From CAVXXB01 sp963765585 (lineage in GTDB: Bacteria > Calditrichota > Calditrichia > JAJRVZ01): a stretch of 64,000 bases of DNA. The DNA lies in the NCBI GenBank assembly GCA_963765585.1, contig CAVXXB010000008.1:682001-746000 (forward strand). Reading direction: 5' to 3'. Every line of letters begins with the position of its first letter. Position 1 is the stretch's first letter. A model generated the notes under the pieces. That model was not told where the DNA came from, ran no database searches, and saw only the letters and a program-made list of their open reading frames with translations. A program made the position numbers and the translations under genes. Shown here in pieces: positions 43,842-54,158 of this stretch.

Positions 43842-45167
43842 CTATAAAGTGGAAAGCGCTGCATCTATGAGAGACACAACCTGACTTGTGGTAGCATTTC
43901 CGCTCTTTTGTTCCAGATCGAGTTCAAAGATATCATGGTTTCCAAAACGATTACTGTGAAATAATATTTTTTTCCCATCTGGTGATATTATAGGATTCAA
44001 ATCATCAGCCGGATTTGAGGTGAGTCGCTGATCATTTCCACCATCGTAATTCATCATATACAACTCATAATTACCATCCCGGTCTGAAAAATATGCTATT
44101 TTCATACCATCATCACTCAGGTCGGGAGAAACATCATTTGCGCCGCTATTGAATGATAACTGTTCGATGCCGGTTCCGTCACCCTTCATCATATAAATAG
44201 CAAAATCACCGTTTCTATTTGAATCAAAATATATGGGATCGGTTTCACCACCGGACATTACCGGTCCGCCATCATTGACATCCCCCTGGGTGAGTTCCAG
44301 TTGGAAACTGCCATCTTTTTCCATAATAAACACATGGCTGTACAGATCAACTACGGAGACATCCCTCAGATCGCTTCTTTCGGAAACAAAGGAGATAAAC
44401 TTGCCATCCGGTGAGAAACGAGGTCGCCAGTCATTAGAACTATTGGTAGTCAGATTAACTTCTCGATTGTTTACCAGATCCATGACATATATATCACGGA
44501 GTTTCTGATTATAATCTACAGAACGATGATCATCCCGCGTAGAGGTATAAGCAATGGTTCTTAAATCTGAAGAATAGGATGGGTGCTCTTCATGTGCTTC
44601 GTTGAATGTCAGCTGCTTGGTACTTTGGGCAGCCACATCATATTCATAGATATCCCAGTTTCCATTCAGGTATTTCTGAAATATAATTTTTGTACCATCC
44701 GTCGAATAGGATGCAAAAGCTTCTTCTGCATCTGATGCCAGAACCGGAGTCACCTTATAGGCATCCATGAATTTGGTCGAAATTCTACCCAGGTATTGTT
44801 GACCATCCATTCCAAGCAAAATTTCCTTATAACTTTGAAATGCCTTGCGTTTATCACCCATTTCCATGGACAGTTCCGCATATTCAAACTTTATATCAGA
44901 TTGCCCCGGATCGATAGCAAGCGCTTCTTCATAAGTTTTAAGCGCTTCCATATTCCGGCCAATTTTTTGATATTCCTGTGCCAGTTGATAACGCCATTCC
45001 ATCTTGCTGGGATCATCCTGTATCTGTTCCTTTAAATCAGCAATTCTTTCCATTGATTCCGCCTCGGACGCGGTTGCTGACTGTGTTTCTGGGGTAACTT
45101 GTGATCCGCCACAAGCGAATAAATAGATTGTTAACAGACTGATGAGTAATAGTCTCACAAAATGCAT
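43842..45167 (-). CDS. TPR and TolB-like PD40-propeller lipoprotein
   Basis: 441 residues. Lipoprotein signal (LLLISLLTIYLFACGG). TPR helices at about 65-130 (MEALKTYEEALAIDPGQSDI), then PD40/TolB-like blades with repeated SPDGKxIxFxSxRxG words: RFSPDGKFISFVSERSDLRD, DLSDDGMKIAYFSDRDGNYE, IISPDGKKILFHSNRFGNHD. TolB-like proteins bind the Pal system at the outer membrane. It follows the large TPR gene by 21 bp, so the two probably form an envelope unit. Confidence 0.85.
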   Translation of the reverse strand: MHFVRLLLISLLTIYLFACGGSQVTPETQSATASEAESMERIADLKEQIQDDPSKMEWRYQLAQEYQKIGRNMEALKTYEEALAIDPGQSDIKFEYAELSMEMGDKRKAFQSYKEILLGMDGQQYLGRISTKFMDAYKVTPVLASDAEEAFASYSTDGTKIIFQKYLNGNWDIYEYDVAAQSTKQLTFNEAHEEHPSYSSDLRTIAYTSTRDDHRSVDYNQKLRDIYVMDLVNNREVNLTTNSSNDWRPRFSPDGKFISFVSERSDLRDVSVVDLYSHVFIMEKDGSFQLELTQGDVNDGGPVMSGGETDPIYFDSNRNGDFAIYMMKGDGTGIEQLSFNSGANDVSPDLSDDGMKIAYFSDRDGNYELYMMNYDGGNDQRLTSNPADDLNPIISPDGKKILFHSNRFGNHDIFELDLEQKSGNATTSQVVSLIDAALSTL

Positions 45168-45188
45168 GGCTCCTCCTGGAGAGACAGA

Positions 45189-48100
45189 CTAATTGCTAAG
45201 TTGTTCTATACGTTTTTGTGCTTCTTTTTTTAAGACCAGATCGATTCCCGGGCGCTTGACAATTTCCTGATACATTCTTTTAGCCTCTTCATAACGGCCC
45301 ATCTTTTCATAGGCCTGCCCGGCATAATATAATGCACTCGCTTCCCATTGTAATTTCGTTTTTCGTGACAATAACGGAATTTTTACATATTCTGCGATTG
45401 CATTTTCATACTGGCCATTGCGAAAGTAGGCATCCCCGATATAGAATTGAATTTCTGGTTCTCTTTCACTATCGGCAACTAAACGCGTTTCCTTTAAGAA
45501 TTCTACTGCCCTGTCCACTTGATGCAGCGCGACATATGCCCGGCCAATAAGTATCTTCTTGTCAATGACATCATCTGCATGTGGATACGTCTCTATATAT
45601 TCGCGGGACAGTGCGAGAACAGCATCCCAAAAATTAACAAATGTGTATGCTTTAATCAAGTTACTCATGACCTGGGGTCTTAAATTTTGATCGGTTGTAC
45701 GATCCAATGCCTTTTTAAAACTGGTCATGGCACTTTCATATTTCTCCGACCGGAAATAAATTCCGCCAAGTGTATTATAAACTGCGCCCAGTTTATTACT
45801 CTCCGGATATTTTTTGGTAAAACCGGTCAGCAAATCCAGCGCTTCTTTTTGCTTATTCTGTGAGATGTATGTCAGTGCCAGAGAATACTCTGCTTCATCC
45901 GCATATTGTGTTTTTTTATAGGATTTCAATACTTTCTGGAAATAATTAACTGCTTGTTTATAATTTGAATTCTTTCGTTTATATTCGCCCAATTCGTACT
46001 GGAATGCCGCCAGGTTTTCACTCTGTCCCTTAAACTGGCTACTGAATTGAGAAATCAAACGCTCTGCTTCCGGACTCTTCCCGGCCCTGATCAATGCGAC
46101 TATGCCCTTTGCTTTTGCGTCAATTTCTTTTGAAGTACCGCTTACCAGTTTGGCCAACTCAAAATACTGTCGGGATGCTTCTTCATATTTTTCTGTTGAA
46201 AAATAGGTATCTGCAATTCGGACTTTGGATTCGCGATACAATGCAGAATCCGCGGATGAGACTTTCTGAAAACTGATAATCGCACTATTCGGATCATTTA
46301 GTTTCAGATAGATCTCACCAAGTAAAAAGTTTGCATTATTATTAAAACTGCCGGAAGGATCACTGAGCAAATAATCGGTAACATAGTCGCGTGCGTGACT
46401 CCAGTCGTCCAAATTAAAATATGCCCGGCCCAATTTGTAATACAGTGCCGATTCGGACTTATTAATAAATTCTTTACTCAGCACGATATCAGCCGCTGGA
46501 AAAGAAGGAATCTGAGCCCGGTAACTGGCAATGGCCAACGCATTCTGTCCGGAGTATAAATTCACATCTGCGCGTCGTTCAACGCCCTGTTGTGCAATGG
46601 TCGTATAATAATACTCCGTAATCAGTTTATCGTATAACAGCCCGGCATCCGAATATTGTCCTTTTTGCTCACTTAGAGAACCAAGTTTATATAATGCCCG
46701 GGCGGCGCTGGCAGAACTGGGATACGAACTGGCAATGACTCTGTATTCATCAAAATCAGTGCCACTGGAAATCAGTTCCCGGAGTTCAGCCTGACTGTAA
46801 AGATATTGTGCGTAATCCGGACTCGTTTTATAGTTCTCAACCAGAATCTTATACTGAGAAAGTGCCTCCGCATAGGTAGCGTTGTCCTCGCGCTGTAAGC
46901 GTCCGATTTCAGAATGCCATTCCTCTTTATATTTACTATTGGGATACTTGGTCAGCAACATACTGTAATATCCGGTTTGTTTCTGCGATAAAGGTTTATC
47001 GACAATAACACCTAACTTTACAAATTCCCAGGACACTTTATCCGGCTCAGATGCGGTGGCCAAATTCTCCATGGACGCACTTAAACTGGTCTTGGCTTTT
47101 GCCAAATAACTGTTTTTCTCTTGATCACTTAGTTCCCGTAACCCGGCTAATTGTTTATAACACATGCCAATATAATATTGAATATCGGCAAGCCTGCTCT
47201 GGTTTTCCGGCAATTTACCGGCTTTTTCAAACTGATTCAAAGCCGCCTGGTAATTTTTTAAATTCTGATAATAAATTTTTGCCAGTTTAAATTGTAATTC
47301 GCCGCGATCTTCCTGATTAATCATATCGCTCATCAGCATAGTCAACTGATTAATACCAATATTCTGATCAACAATTTTATAGTTATTCAGATATGACAAC
47401 CTGTTTTTTGCCTGAGAAGCCTGATCACTTGGGGCAAATTCCCGTAACAATTTATTATAATACCGGGCACTTTCATCATACTTTTCTAATTTTTCATATG
47501 CCAGCGCAACATGATAAATAAAATCATCTTTTTCCGGGAATCGTTCTTCCGTAAAAATACTTGGCTCGAGTTCTTTTATAACCGCAGCCCAATCACCGGT
47601 ATAACTTAGAAAATTTGCCAGCAGGAATTTATCACGATATGAAAATTTTGAACTTAATTTTAATTGATATAACTCAGACGCACCGGTTATATGATCTTTT
47701 AATTCCAATAACAGGCCAAAATAGTATTCTTTGGTTTCAGAATATCCCATATAGACCTGGTAATCAGGATTCAATACCACTGATTTCAAAACGGAAACGG
47801 CTTTGGACAATTGGTTCTGCTTTTGCCAGGTTAACCCTGCTTTTAATTTCCTCAGGACATAGGATGAATCTGTGACATCCTCCGCGCTATTTTCATAATT
47901 TTTCAGAGCCAGCGCATAACTCCCACCTAAATAATTGGCATCGCCGAGCCGTTCCTCAATCGCTTGTTTTAATACGCTGGGAACCTTGGATTTCAAAGCC
48001 GACGATAACACATTTCTGGCTTCGGCATATCTTTGATTTTGCAGTTCAATCTGTGCCAATGACAAGGCCGCCGGCGCATAAAACCTTGTATTTGAATGAC

Positions 48101-48272
48101 TCTTAATCAATACTTGATAATGACTGGCTGCTTTGGCAGAAAAGCCCTGCTGGCGATTCATTTCACCTTCCAGATAATGCGCTTCCGCAACGGTCATGGG
48201 ATCTGTACTATTCTCAATTACCTTGCGTAATTTTTCATCCGCTTTACCATAATTGCCCTGTGCGTAATACAA
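45189..48272 (-). CDS. Large tetratricopeptide-repeat protein, main fragment
   Basis: 1027 residues made almost wholly of TPR-like helical hairpins (e.g. ALASYRAQIPSFP, NNANFLLGEIYLKLNDPNSA, GAVYNTLGGIYFRSEKYESA, AGQAYEKMGRYEEAKRMYQE). It continues the 48244-48828 fragment, which carries the signal peptide; one extra T in a TTT run near 48300 breaks the frame (corrected reading SADLFPSILAHGSLYYAQGN). The whole protein would be about 1,215 residues. It is probably a periplasmic or outer-membrane scaffold; no enzyme motif. Confidence 0.85.
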   Translation of the reverse strand: MYYAQGNYGKADEKLRKVIENSTDPMTVAEAHYLEGEMNRQQGFSAKAASHYQVLIKSHSNTRFYAPAALSLAQIELQNQRYAEARNVLSSALKSKVPSVLKQAIEERLGDANYLGGSYALALKNYENSAEDVTDSSYVLRKLKAGLTWQKQNQLSKAVSVLKSVVLNPDYQVYMGYSETKEYYFGLLLELKDHITGASELYQLKLSSKFSYRDKFLLANFLSYTGDWAAVIKELEPSIFTEERFPEKDDFIYHVALAYEKLEKYDESARYYNKLLREFAPSDQASQAKNRLSYLNNYKIVDQNIGINQLTMLMSDMINQEDRGELQFKLAKIYYQNLKNYQAALNQFEKAGKLPENQSRLADIQYYIGMCYKQLAGLRELSDQEKNSYLAKAKTSLSASMENLATASEPDKVSWEFVKLGVIVDKPLSQKQTGYYSMLLTKYPNSKYKEEWHSEIGRLQREDNATYAEALSQYKILVENYKTSPDYAQYLYSQAELRELISSGTDFDEYRVIASSYPSSASAARALYKLGSLSEQKGQYSDAGLLYDKLITEYYYTTIAQQGVERRADVNLYSGQNALAIASYRAQIPSFPAADIVLSKEFINKSESALYYKLGRAYFNLDDWSHARDYVTDYLLSDPSGSFNNNANFLLGEIYLKLNDPNSAIISFQKVSSADSALYRESKVRIADTYFSTEKYEEASRQYFELAKLVSGTSKEIDAKAKGIVALIRAGKSPEAERLISQFSSQFKGQSENLAAFQYELGEYKRKNSNYKQAVNYFQKVLKSYKKTQYADEAEYSLALTYISQNKQKEALDLLTGFTKKYPESNKLGAVYNTLGGIYFRSEKYESAMTSFKKALDRTTDQNLRPQVMSNLIKAYTFVNFWDAVLALSREYIETYPHADDVIDKKILIGRAYVALHQVDRAVEFLKETRLVADSEREPEIQFYIGDAYFRNGQYENAIAEYVKIPLLSRKTKLQWEASALYYAGQAYEKMGRYEEAKRMYQEIVKRPGIDLVLKKEAQKRIEQLSN

Positions 48273-48828
48273 ACTGCCGTGGGCGAGAATTGAAGGGAAA
48301 TAAGTCTGCTGATTCTACATACCTGTTTTGAATGAGTGTATACAGTTGCTCGGCTTTTTCAAAAAATCCTATTTGTTGATATAATTTTCCGGCACGTAAG
48401 ATACTTTCGGCGGCAGAGGTGTGATTGGGATGCATTATCTTTACTGTCTCAAATGCCTTGGCCGCATCTTCTGTTTTATCCATTTTAAGATAACATTCGC
48501 CGATCATGAACCAGCTATCAGCCGAACGTTTATGCGCCGGATAATCTACTGCAACACCCTGAAATTCTATTCGTGCTGTTTCATAATCTTTGAGTTCAAA
48601 CAAAGCCATACCTGTATAGTATCCGGCCTCAGGCAGCTTGTCACTGCCCGGATAATTATTGACAAAGCGGACAAACTGCTGCGCTGCCAGGTCGTAGAAT
48701 TTTTCATCATAGAGTTTTAATGCATAGGAAAAATCATCGTTCTCTGACTTTTGCTGTGTCTGCCCTGTTGCTGCCAGAATTAAAATAAAAATTAAACCAA
48801 AGATTTTAATATTTTTCATCCCAAACAT
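48244..48828 (-). CDS. Large tetratricopeptide-repeat protein, N-terminal fragment
   Basis: Starts with a signal peptide (NIKIFGLIFILILAATGQTQ) and continues with TPR units of the BamD/YbgF type (FVRFVNNYPGSDKLPEAGYY). It reads past a frameshift into the main fragment. The likely start is ATG 48828 or ATG 48819; an in-frame TTG at 48834 overlaps the pcrA stop. Confidence 0.8.
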   Translation of the reverse strand: MFGMKNIKIFGLIFILILAATGQTQQKSENDDFSYALKLYDEKFYDLAAQQFVRFVNNYPGSDKLPEAGYYTGMALFELKDYETARIEFQGVAVDYPAHKRSADSWFMIGECYLKMDKTEDAAKAFETVKIMHPNHTSAAESILRAGKLYQQIGFFEKAEQLYTLIQNRYVESADLFPFNSRPRQFVLRTGQLW

Positions 48829-48830
48829 GA

Positions 48831-51047
48831 TCAATCCGTAACCTCAAGTGGTGTTAAGTTAGCATATTGTGCAATCAATTTTTTTGAAACATCCCCTTCA
48901 AAATTGACGGCGACCTTCATCTTGTCACCCTGTCCTTCAATACTCATAATCTGACCTTTACCAAATGTTTCATGGTAGACCATACTACCTATCTTATACT
49001 GTGGTCCCTGATCCTGTGATTCATCCTCCTGACGGAAGTACTCCATGATCTTTTTCCGTCGCGCCTGCTTGCGGTTCTTTGGTTCAACACCGCTTCGTTT
49101 TGCAGCCGTTTTAACAATCAGATGCTGGGCTGGAATTTCATCCAGGAACAATGAAGGAACCGTAGCAGAAACGCTGTTATATCTTCTTCTGCTCCGGGCA
49201 TAACTAAGATAAAGATTTTCCTCTGCGCGAGTCATGCCAACATATAACAGACGACGCTCTTCTTCTAATTCTTCAGGCTCGGCTGTGTTGCGTTGTAATG
49301 GAAACAATCCCATTTCCAGACCGGTGATAAAAACTACCGGAAATTCAAGCCCTTTGGCAGAGTGTAGTGTCATCAGGGTAATTACATTTTTATCATTATC
49401 CATCATATCAATATCAGCCATCAGAGAAACTTCTTCCAGGAATGCACTCAAAGTACTGTCCTTACCCTCTTTATCCCGTTCTTTGGCAAATATTTCAAGA
49501 GAATTGAATAATTCATATACGTTTTCTAATCGGCTTTCACTTTCATACTGGTCATACTCATTTTTTAGATGATCGATGATCCCGGTTTCCTGTGCCAGAG
49601 AAGATGCGAGTTCTGCGGCCGATATTTTTTGACTCAATTCCATATATTTTGTAATAAGTTCATAAAATTCAACCACCCGGTTGGCCATGCCGGCTGATAT
49701 TGATGTTATTTCAGTTACTTTTCCAAGACCCTCAAACAATGAACAGCCAAGAACTGCTGCGTATTTTTCTATCTTCCCGACAGTAGTGTCACCAACACCA
49801 CGCAATGGAAAATTAATGATACGTCTCAGACTGATACTATCCTGATAATTCGCAATTACCTTCAAATATGCCAGGATATCCTTGATTTCTTTTCTTTCAT
49901 AAAACTTAACGCCCCCGACGATATTGTAAGACAATGCATTACGCCGCATCTCGTCTTCCAGTGCGCGGCTTTGGGCATTTGTCCGGAACAATACAGCAAT
50001 ATCTTTAAAGTTTCTCTTTTTCTGAAACATCTCTGTGTGAATATTCTCAACTATCTTTTTTGCTTCGTTCGTTTCATCAAGCGCATCAATCAATTTTATT
50101 TTATCGCCGTCCTCCCGGCTGGTCCACAAGTTTTTCCCCAATCTTTCCTGATTATGGGAAACCAGGGCATTGGCCGCTTCCAGTATTTGTTTATTGGAGC
50201 GATAGTTTTCTTCAAGACGAATAACTTCTGCATCGGGGTAATCTTTATTAAAATTCAGGATATTATTTATATCGGCGCCCCGCCAGCGGTAAATTGACTG
50301 ATCTTCATCACCCACCACGCAAATATTATTTTTGCTATGGACCAATTTATTTACCAAAGTATACTGGGCCTTGTTTGTATCCTGATATTCGTCGATGAGG
50401 ATATGTTTAAATTTCTTTTGATATTTTTTAAGGATATCGGGATTTTTATCAAACAACTCGATGGGCATTATTAAAAGATCATCAAAATCCAGCGCATTAT
50501 TTTCCTTCATATAGTCAATATAACGACGATAAACATCCGGCAACATCGCTTCAGAAGGATCTGTAGGCACTTGATCCATATCTTCAGGAAATACAAGCCG
50601 GTTTTTGGCATTGCTGATCTTTGACTGAAAAAGTTTTGGCGAGTATAATTGTTGGGCAATATTCAGTGAGCTCATCACCTTTTTAATCGCACTTACCTGA
50701 TCATCCGTATCATATATGGTAAAATTACGTTTAATAGATAATTTATCACCTTCAATCCGCAAAATTCTGGCAAACATCGAATGGAATGTCCCAATCCACA
50801 ATTTGGAGATATCGATTTTCAGCAGATCTTGTAGCCGGTCTTTCATTTCACGTGCAGCCTTGTTGGTAAATGTGACTGCAAGAATATTAGCCGGATTTAC
50901 CTTCTTTTTATTCAGCAGATGTGCAATCCGGTACGTTATAGTTCGTGTTTTTCCACTTCCAGCGCCGGCAAGAATTAAAATATGGGGATTTTCACTCCTA
51001 GCCGCCTTTAACTGGATGCTGTTCAGGTCTTTTTCTGTAATACTCAT
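48831..51047 (-). CDS. pcrA: UvrD/PcrA-type ATP-dependent DNA helicase
   Basis: 738 residues. Superfamily 1 helicase motifs: LILAGAGSGKTRTITYRIAH (I), LAVTFTNKAAREMKDRL (Ia), DEYQDTNKAQY (II), VVGDEDQSIYRWRGA (III), EENYRSN (IV), TLMTLHSAKGLEFPVVFITG (V) and GMTRAEENLYLSYA (VI). The C-terminus (YKIGSMVYHETFGKGQI) is the PcrA RNA-polymerase-contact tail. It unwinds DNA in repair and replication-transcription conflicts. ATG at 51047 with GAGAGG; 7 bp after mltG. Confidence 0.95.
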   Translation of the reverse strand: MSITEKDLNSIQLKAARSENPHILILAGAGSGKTRTITYRIAHLLNKKKVNPANILAVTFTNKAAREMKDRLQDLLKIDISKLWIGTFHSMFARILRIEGDKLSIKRNFTIYDTDDQVSAIKKVMSSLNIAQQLYSPKLFQSKISNAKNRLVFPEDMDQVPTDPSEAMLPDVYRRYIDYMKENNALDFDDLLIMPIELFDKNPDILKKYQKKFKHILIDEYQDTNKAQYTLVNKLVHSKNNICVVGDEDQSIYRWRGADINNILNFNKDYPDAEVIRLEENYRSNKQILEAANALVSHNQERLGKNLWTSREDGDKIKLIDALDETNEAKKIVENIHTEMFQKKRNFKDIAVLFRTNAQSRALEDEMRRNALSYNIVGGVKFYERKEIKDILAYLKVIANYQDSISLRRIINFPLRGVGDTTVGKIEKYAAVLGCSLFEGLGKVTEITSISAGMANRVVEFYELITKYMELSQKISAAELASSLAQETGIIDHLKNEYDQYESESRLENVYELFNSLEIFAKERDKEGKDSTLSAFLEEVSLMADIDMMDNDKNVITLMTLHSAKGLEFPVVFITGLEMGLFPLQRNTAEPEELEEERRLLYVGMTRAEENLYLSYARSRRRYNSVSATVPSLFLDEIPAQHLIVKTAAKRSGVEPKNRKQARRKKIMEYFRQEDESQDQGPQYKIGSMVYHETFGKGQIMSIEGQGDKMKVAVNFEGDVSKKLIAQYANLTPLEVTD

Positions 51048-51054
51048 TCGCCTC

Positions 51055-52092
51055 TCATGGGTTTGAATTTCTTTTTTTTCGGTTTACTTCCCGCCGAATC
51101 TGATTAAACTTGGCCTTGGCCTTTGAATGTTCTCTGGCTGACCGTGAAAAAGTATGACGACCATCTCCCCGTGCAACAAAATACAGATAATTTGTATCTG
51201 CTGGGTAGATCGCCGCCAGAATTGAATTTTTACCCGGATTATTAATTGGTCCCGGAGGTAATCCGTAATATTTATAGGTATTATATGGAGAATCTATCTC
51301 GAGATCTCTATACAAAAGACGTCTCGGAGGACCCTCGAGAATATACTGAATTGTGGGGTCAGCTTGCAATTTTATTCTTTTCTTTAAACGGTTATGATAT
51401 ACCGATGAAATGATTTTTCTTTCATCATCAAAGATGGCTTCTCCTTCGATAATGGAAGCCAGGGTCAGGACCTGGTGAACGCTCATCTTCATGCTGTCCA
51501 GTCGGCTCTTAACCTGCTCAGTAAATATGGACATACAATTTTTAACCAGGAACCGGATTAACTGCTCTTCGTTCATCCCCCAATACAAAAAATACGTGTC
51601 TGGTAACAGATAACCTTCCAGGCTGTTCTTCTTTATGTCAAATTTTGCTATAAAATCGGGATTCCGGGCCAGACTGGCAATTTTGCTGGAATCGACGTCT
51701 AATCCACCGGCCAGTGCCTGGGCAATTTTTTCAATTCTCCATCCTTCAATCAGAGTAACCCGCAGCTGCTTGGATTTTGCTTTGGATAAATAATTTACCA
51801 ATTGGACATTATTGAGTCCAAGCGGGACATCATAATATCCTGCTTTTAAGGATCGATCCATTTCTAATGTGGTGACCCAAAAACGAAAGATGTCTTTATC
51901 ATCGATTAAATGATACTTTAATAATGTATCTGCAATGGCATTTAAACCCGATCCGCGTGGTATAAAGATGTCTATTTTTTCCTCTGTGTCATCAATTTTG
52001 GGCATGGAAAAATAATTGACAAGCGCCATTACAACGAATGGTGTCAATAATATGGCTATGGATATAATCCTTCCGGCCTTGAGATTTTTCAT
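51055..52092 (-). CDS. mltG: Endolytic murein transglycosylase MltG
   Basis: 345 residues. One N-terminal membrane helix (ISIAILLTPFVVMALVNYF) then the YceG domain: LIEGWRIEKIAQALA, and the catalytic block TLASIIEGEAIFDDERKIIS near 211-230 with the essential Glu, followed by RLKKRIKLQADPTIQYIL and YNTYKYYGLPPGPINNPG. It cuts newly made peptidoglycan strands and sets their length. Located just before pcrA in one operon. Confidence 0.95.
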   Translation of the reverse strand: MKNLKAGRIISIAILLTPFVVMALVNYFSMPKIDDTEEKIDIFIPRGSGLNAIADTLLKYHLIDDKDIFRFWVTTLEMDRSLKAGYYDVPLGLNNVQLVNYLSKAKSKQLRVTLIEGWRIEKIAQALAGGLDVDSSKIASLARNPDFIAKFDIKKNSLEGYLLPDTYFLYWGMNEEQLIRFLVKNCMSIFTEQVKSRLDSMKMSVHQVLTLASIIEGEAIFDDERKIISSVYHNRLKKRIKLQADPTIQYILEGPPRRLLYRDLEIDSPYNTYKYYGLPPGPINNPGKNSILAAIYPADTNYLYFVARGDGRHTFSRSAREHSKAKAKFNQIRREVNRKKRNSNP

Positions 52093-52252
52093 ACTATAAT
52101 ATCACTACTCTAGTTACAAATTATGAATTAGAGATAGGTAATTAGTTATTTGTAATTGGTAACTGCCTGCTGCCATTGCCAATTGCCAACCGCTAACTAT
52201 TAATCCCTCATTTCTAATTTCTAATCTTAATTTCTAATGACTCATAAATGGA
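52093..52252. repeat. AT-rich repeat words between trpD and mltG
   Basis: Contains repeated TAATTTCTAATCTTAATTTC and inverted TTACAAATTATGAATTAGAG type words, plus AACTGCCTGCTGCCATTGCC. No gene. The same AATTAGAAAT words recur near 18330, 20690-20750 and 27590. Confidence 0.55.
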
Positions 52253-53275
52253 TCAACTAACTGAATTGGTAAATTTAATTAATTTATCTAATACATTTTG
52301 TGCCTTGCCTGAATCAATTGATTCGCGGGCCAGTTTAACACCTTCCCAAATCGAATCAACTTTACCACTCACCTTAATCGTCGCGCCGGCATTTAATAAA
52401 GCCACATCCATTGCAGGTGACATTTTCCCTTTTAAAACGCTCTTTAACATTTTTTTGCTCTCTGCTACATTTTTTACCTGTATCGCAGAAAGAGGTGCCG
52501 TATTTAATTCAAAATTCTCCGGTGAGATCGTATAGTCAAAAATATCTCCATGTATCAGTTCCGACACCTGTGTTGGACCGGTAATCGAGATTTCATCCAT
52601 ACCCTCATGTCCGTAAACCGCCAGTATTTGCTCGGCACCCAGAAGTTTTAACACTTCCACGACCTGTCTTACCAGACTCTTGTTATAAACACCGACCAGC
52701 TGACGTTTTGTTCTGGCAGGATTTAAAAGCGGGCCAAGAATGTTAAAAATAGTTCTGGCGCCAATTTCACTGCGAGGCCCCATGGCATAGCGCATGGAGG
52801 TATGCAATTTTGGCGCAAATAAAAAGGCAATCCCGGTTTCGTACAAACATTCCTCCATCTTTTCCGGGGGAAGATCTATATTTATCCCTAATGATGTCAA
52901 AACGTCCGCGCTGCCTGATTTACTTGATACAGACCGGTTACCATGTTTGGCAACGGCCACACCGGCACCGGCAGCAACCAGCGCCGCTGCAGTAGAAATA
53001 TTAAATGTGCTGAGTGAATCTCCACCGGTTCCGCATGTATCCACTACATTTTTAAATTTTGATTTAATTCGGGTCGCTTTTGAGTTTAAGGCCTCAACTG
53101 CACCGGCTATTTCATCAACCGTTTCACCCTTCATTCGCAGTGCGACAAGGAATGCTGATATCTGGGCATCGGTACCTTCACTGTTCATGATCGCGTGCAT
53201 CACTTTTTTGCTCTCTGCCCTGGTAAGGTTTTTGCCATTAATCAGTTTATTAATAGACTTTTGGATTATATTCAT
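52253..53275 (-). CDS. trpD: Anthranilate phosphoribosyltransferase
   Basis: 340 residues. Signature VDTCGTGGDSLSTFNISTAA near 81-100, KHGNRSVSSKSGSADVL near 110-126, and MRYAMGPRSEIGARTIFNIL near 161-180 (PRPP and anthranilate sites). It catalyses step 2 of tryptophan synthesis. It stands alone without other trp genes. Its ATG overlaps the stop of the metallophosphatase-like gene (ATGA). Confidence 0.95.
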   Translation of the reverse strand: MNIIQKSINKLINGKNLTRAESKKVMHAIMNSEGTDAQISAFLVALRMKGETVDEIAGAVEALNSKATRIKSKFKNVVDTCGTGGDSLSTFNISTAAALVAAGAGVAVAKHGNRSVSSKSGSADVLTSLGINIDLPPEKMEECLYETGIAFLFAPKLHTSMRYAMGPRSEIGARTIFNILGPLLNPARTKRQLVGVYNKSLVRQVVEVLKLLGAEQILAVYGHEGMDEISITGPTQVSELIHGDIFDYTISPENFELNTAPLSAIQVKNVAESKKMLKSVLKGKMSPAMDVALLNAGATIKVSGKVDSIWEGVKLARESIDSGKAQNVLDKLIKFTNSVS

Positions 53276-54138
53276 TTTTGTCCTGCAATCTTAATTTGAG
53301 ACTTATAACGCGCAATCAACTCATCTACTTCCGGAGAAGCCGGTAATTTAAGATTAATATCCTGATACTCAGTTGAAAAGGAATATTTATCCGGGTTTAG
53401 ATCGAATTCTATTATAGCAACAACTTCCGCATCACGACCGGTACAAATTACCTGGCGACCTTCCAGATCAATAGTCCCTTTTTGTTGGTCATGGGCCGAT
53501 AATACCAAATCGATTTCCGGATTTTCTCCGAGCAATCCTGCCAATCCCTCAAATACACCATGATAAATCAATATATGTAAATCCTTAGCGGTCTTCTTAA
53601 AATCTTTCGGAATAGTAAATTTGCCCAGGGTAAGGTCGGTTGGTTTATCAGAATATTTAAAAACCTCAGGAGCCAAATAACTCCAGACATATATATTCCA
53701 GCCTTGTATTTGAAACAGGCTGTATTTTGTAGCACTATTTTTATTATTCGAAATGAGTAAACGGTTCTGTAACTGTAAACTAAACTGATCAGCAAATAAT
53801 CCGGGTTCCATGTACAGATTTTCTCCGGGAACCATAATATCATATTTGAGCAGGGGAATCGTCCGCAACATAACCGAATTTAATTGTGGGAAGGGATAGG
53901 AATTAAAAAAGTCGCCACCATCAATTAAGATGGTTTCGGAGTGATCTTTCCTGAACTGATCAATAAAGGATACAAGACGATCCACTCCGCCCAGTGGATT
54001 AGTTCCGCATTTACAATTTTGAATGGATCCATTGATATTTGCAGTGTAAAGGATAATGGTTTTGGAAGTGGCCGAAGAGTGCAATGAAAAAGCTAGGAAT
54101 AAAAAGAATATTAATTTTTTAATCAATATATGTGCCAT
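53272..54138 (-). CDS. 5'-nucleotidase/metallophosphatase-like exported protein with altered metal site
   Basis: 288 residues. Signal peptide (LIFFLFLAFSLHSSATS) then IILYTANINGSIQNCKCGTN and PLGGVDRLVSFIDQF. In the UshA/5'-nucleotidase family the first motif is usually xTxDxHG; here the Asp and His are replaced by Asn (TANINGSI). Later residues are partly kept: LIDGGDFF, and LVLSAHDQ near the second His. The CKCG-NPLGG wording is typical of a c-type-cytochrome-associated subgroup, but the missing ligands make activity doubtful. It is followed by trpD with overlap and preceded by purA. Confidence 0.65.
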   Translation of the reverse strand: MAHILIKKLIFFLFLAFSLHSSATSKTIILYTANINGSIQNCKCGTNPLGGVDRLVSFIDQFRKDHSETILIDGGDFFNSYPFPQLNSVMLRTIPLLKYDIMVPGENLYMEPGLFADQFSLQLQNRLLISNNKNSATKYSLFQIQGWNIYVWSYLAPEVFKYSDKPTDLTLGKFTIPKDFKKTAKDLHILIYHGVFEGLAGLLGENPEIDLVLSAHDQQKGTIDLEGRQVICTGRDAEVVAIIEFDLNPDKYSFSTEYQDINLKLPASPEVDELIARYKSQIKIAGQK

Positions 54139-54158
54139 ATTTTCAGAATTCTGTATGG

